Source of the DNA: Heligmosomoides polygyrus polygyrus
Lineage: Eukaryota > Nematoda > Chromadorea > Rhabditida > Heligmosomidae
Assembly: GCA_947396885.1 (NCBI GenBank)
Contig: OX377201.1
Location: 64,082,983-64,146,982, forward strand
Direction: 5' to 3'
Length of the DNA stretch: 64,000 bases
Shown: in pieces, positions 63,483 through 64,000 of the stretch
How the letters are laid out: each line of letters begins with the position of its first letter
How positions within the stretch are numbered: the first letter of the stretch is position 1
The notes under the pieces: generated by a model
Told to the model about the DNA's origin: nothing
The model's database searches: none
The model's input: only the letters and a program-made list of their open reading frames with translations
Position numbers and translations under genes: made by a program

Positions 63483-64000
63483 TCGCACGGGAGTATGTTC
63501 CGCTCCCACCAATCGGAGGTATAACACCCCTCTGGGATGAGTGGAAGGAGCGATGGCGCGTCAACTGACAACCGCGCCTCAATAGCCGTCCGCCACTGCA
63601 GCGAAGGCGCGTCATTGACAACCCCGCGCCCGTCGCTGGAGCGACGCGGGAGTATACCATAGGCCTTATGAATAGAACTTTATACAAAGTCGCCGTCCTA
63701 AGGAAACTGGTGAAAGATCCCTCCAAAGATTCTTTGCGGGCAAAATTCAGGTCGATTTTACGCCGCTACTGGATTTTCCCAAGAGAGCATTCGTTACACT
63801 TCCCAAAAGAAACCCAAGCAGCACGCTTTGTGTTTTGTAAGTGGATTGAGTTCAGTCATTCATATCACTTCAAACGAATCTAGAAGAAATATTAAGGCAA
63901 GAGTGTTAGATGGGTAGCGGTTTTCAGACATCGATTGTAGATCGCTAAGATTTCGTTAATCGTTTCTATCCAGCTAAAAATGGCGCACTATGTTGCTGGA

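Larger units (their letters stand above)
62066..63665. mobile_element. 1.6-kb TTA-flanked element, GGCC ends
   Basis: TTA at 62063-62065 and 63666-63668. The ends GGCCTGTGGTATACTCCCG and CGGGAGTATACCATAGGCC match the MITE set at 23.66 kb (TATACTCCCGC). It contains a Mutator-like MITE, a direct repeat (62825/63003: GGTTTCCGCCATGCCTG, CTCACTCATGCATTT) and a palindrome at 63355-63480. No transposase is recognised. Two independent half-elements cannot be excluded. Confidence 0.6.

Noticed and set aside
1..64000. CRISPR arrays, bacterial operons, phage or integron features
   Set aside because: No regular spacer-repeat array or ribosome-binding-site-led gene clusters. The tandem arrays found are satellites or transposon interiors in a eukaryotic genome.

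Overview
This is eukaryotic DNA, and most of it is transposable elements. Several things point to a strongylid (clade V) nematode, probably a hookworm or close relative: short introns of 54 and 37 nt beside one very long intron, mariner transposons whose ends and transposases resemble the hookworm 'bandit' type, RTE and CR1 LINEs, abundant tRNA-derived SINEs, and a stretch at about 54.4-54.9 kb that resembles strongylid rDNA ITS1. The species assignment is inference. I recognise only one host protein-coding gene with confidence.

Host gene: on the minus strand, six exons between 12513 and 2211 join with consistent phases into a 241-residue protein with one RRM and an Arg/Ser-rich, Lys-rich tail, i.e. 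an SR-like splicing or RNA-binding protein. Its fourth intron (2627-11548, about 8.9 kb) holds a Helitron relative, a 0.56-kb palindromic MITE and two abutting 1.2-1.4-kb non-autonomous DNA transposons. A second, weak candidate is a 181-codon ORF at 36358-36903 just downstream of a TTTTCAG acceptor.

13-25 kb: a foldback derivative of a pogo-like DDE transposon (13.7-15.6 kb, arms of about 745 bp) whose arms carry tRNA-like promoter boxes; a full-length degraded RTE LINE (15842-18899, 12/14-bp target duplication) with a small MITE in its endonuclease; a 5'-truncated RTE of another family (19151-20573) with a 19-bp target duplication and a paralogous empty site at 13.5 kb; a long near-perfect hairpin (22.8 kb); and a foldback element with a perfect 10-bp target duplication (23270-25039) that contains two younger MITEs.

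26-40 kb: nested palindromic MITEs, a GC-rich MITE family flanked by TTA/TAA (Harbinger-like), a Helitron with canonical ends next to its own empty-site paralogue (32769-33488 versus 34.56-34.71 kb), a degraded mariner (36965-37842), tRNA-derived SINEs, and a hammerhead-like motif at 38.6 kb.

40-49 kb: a CR1-type LINE on the minus strand (coding 48918 to 40673). A 4.5-kb element (42284-46796) with TTCGAAT-rich arrays at both ends is inserted in its ORF2. That element in turn contains a foldback mariner (43190-45252), and a bandit-like mariner (43326-44475) sits inside the foldback. This is a four-level nest.

49-64 kb: a second bandit-like mariner, inverted SINE copies, the ITS1-like stretch, a second RTE copy (57141-60060), a SINE-containing composite repeat, and a 1.6-kb TTA-flanked element holding a Mutator-like MITE. 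All transposon ORFs have frameshifts or stops, so the window appears to be old, repeatedly reinvaded intron or intergenic DNA.
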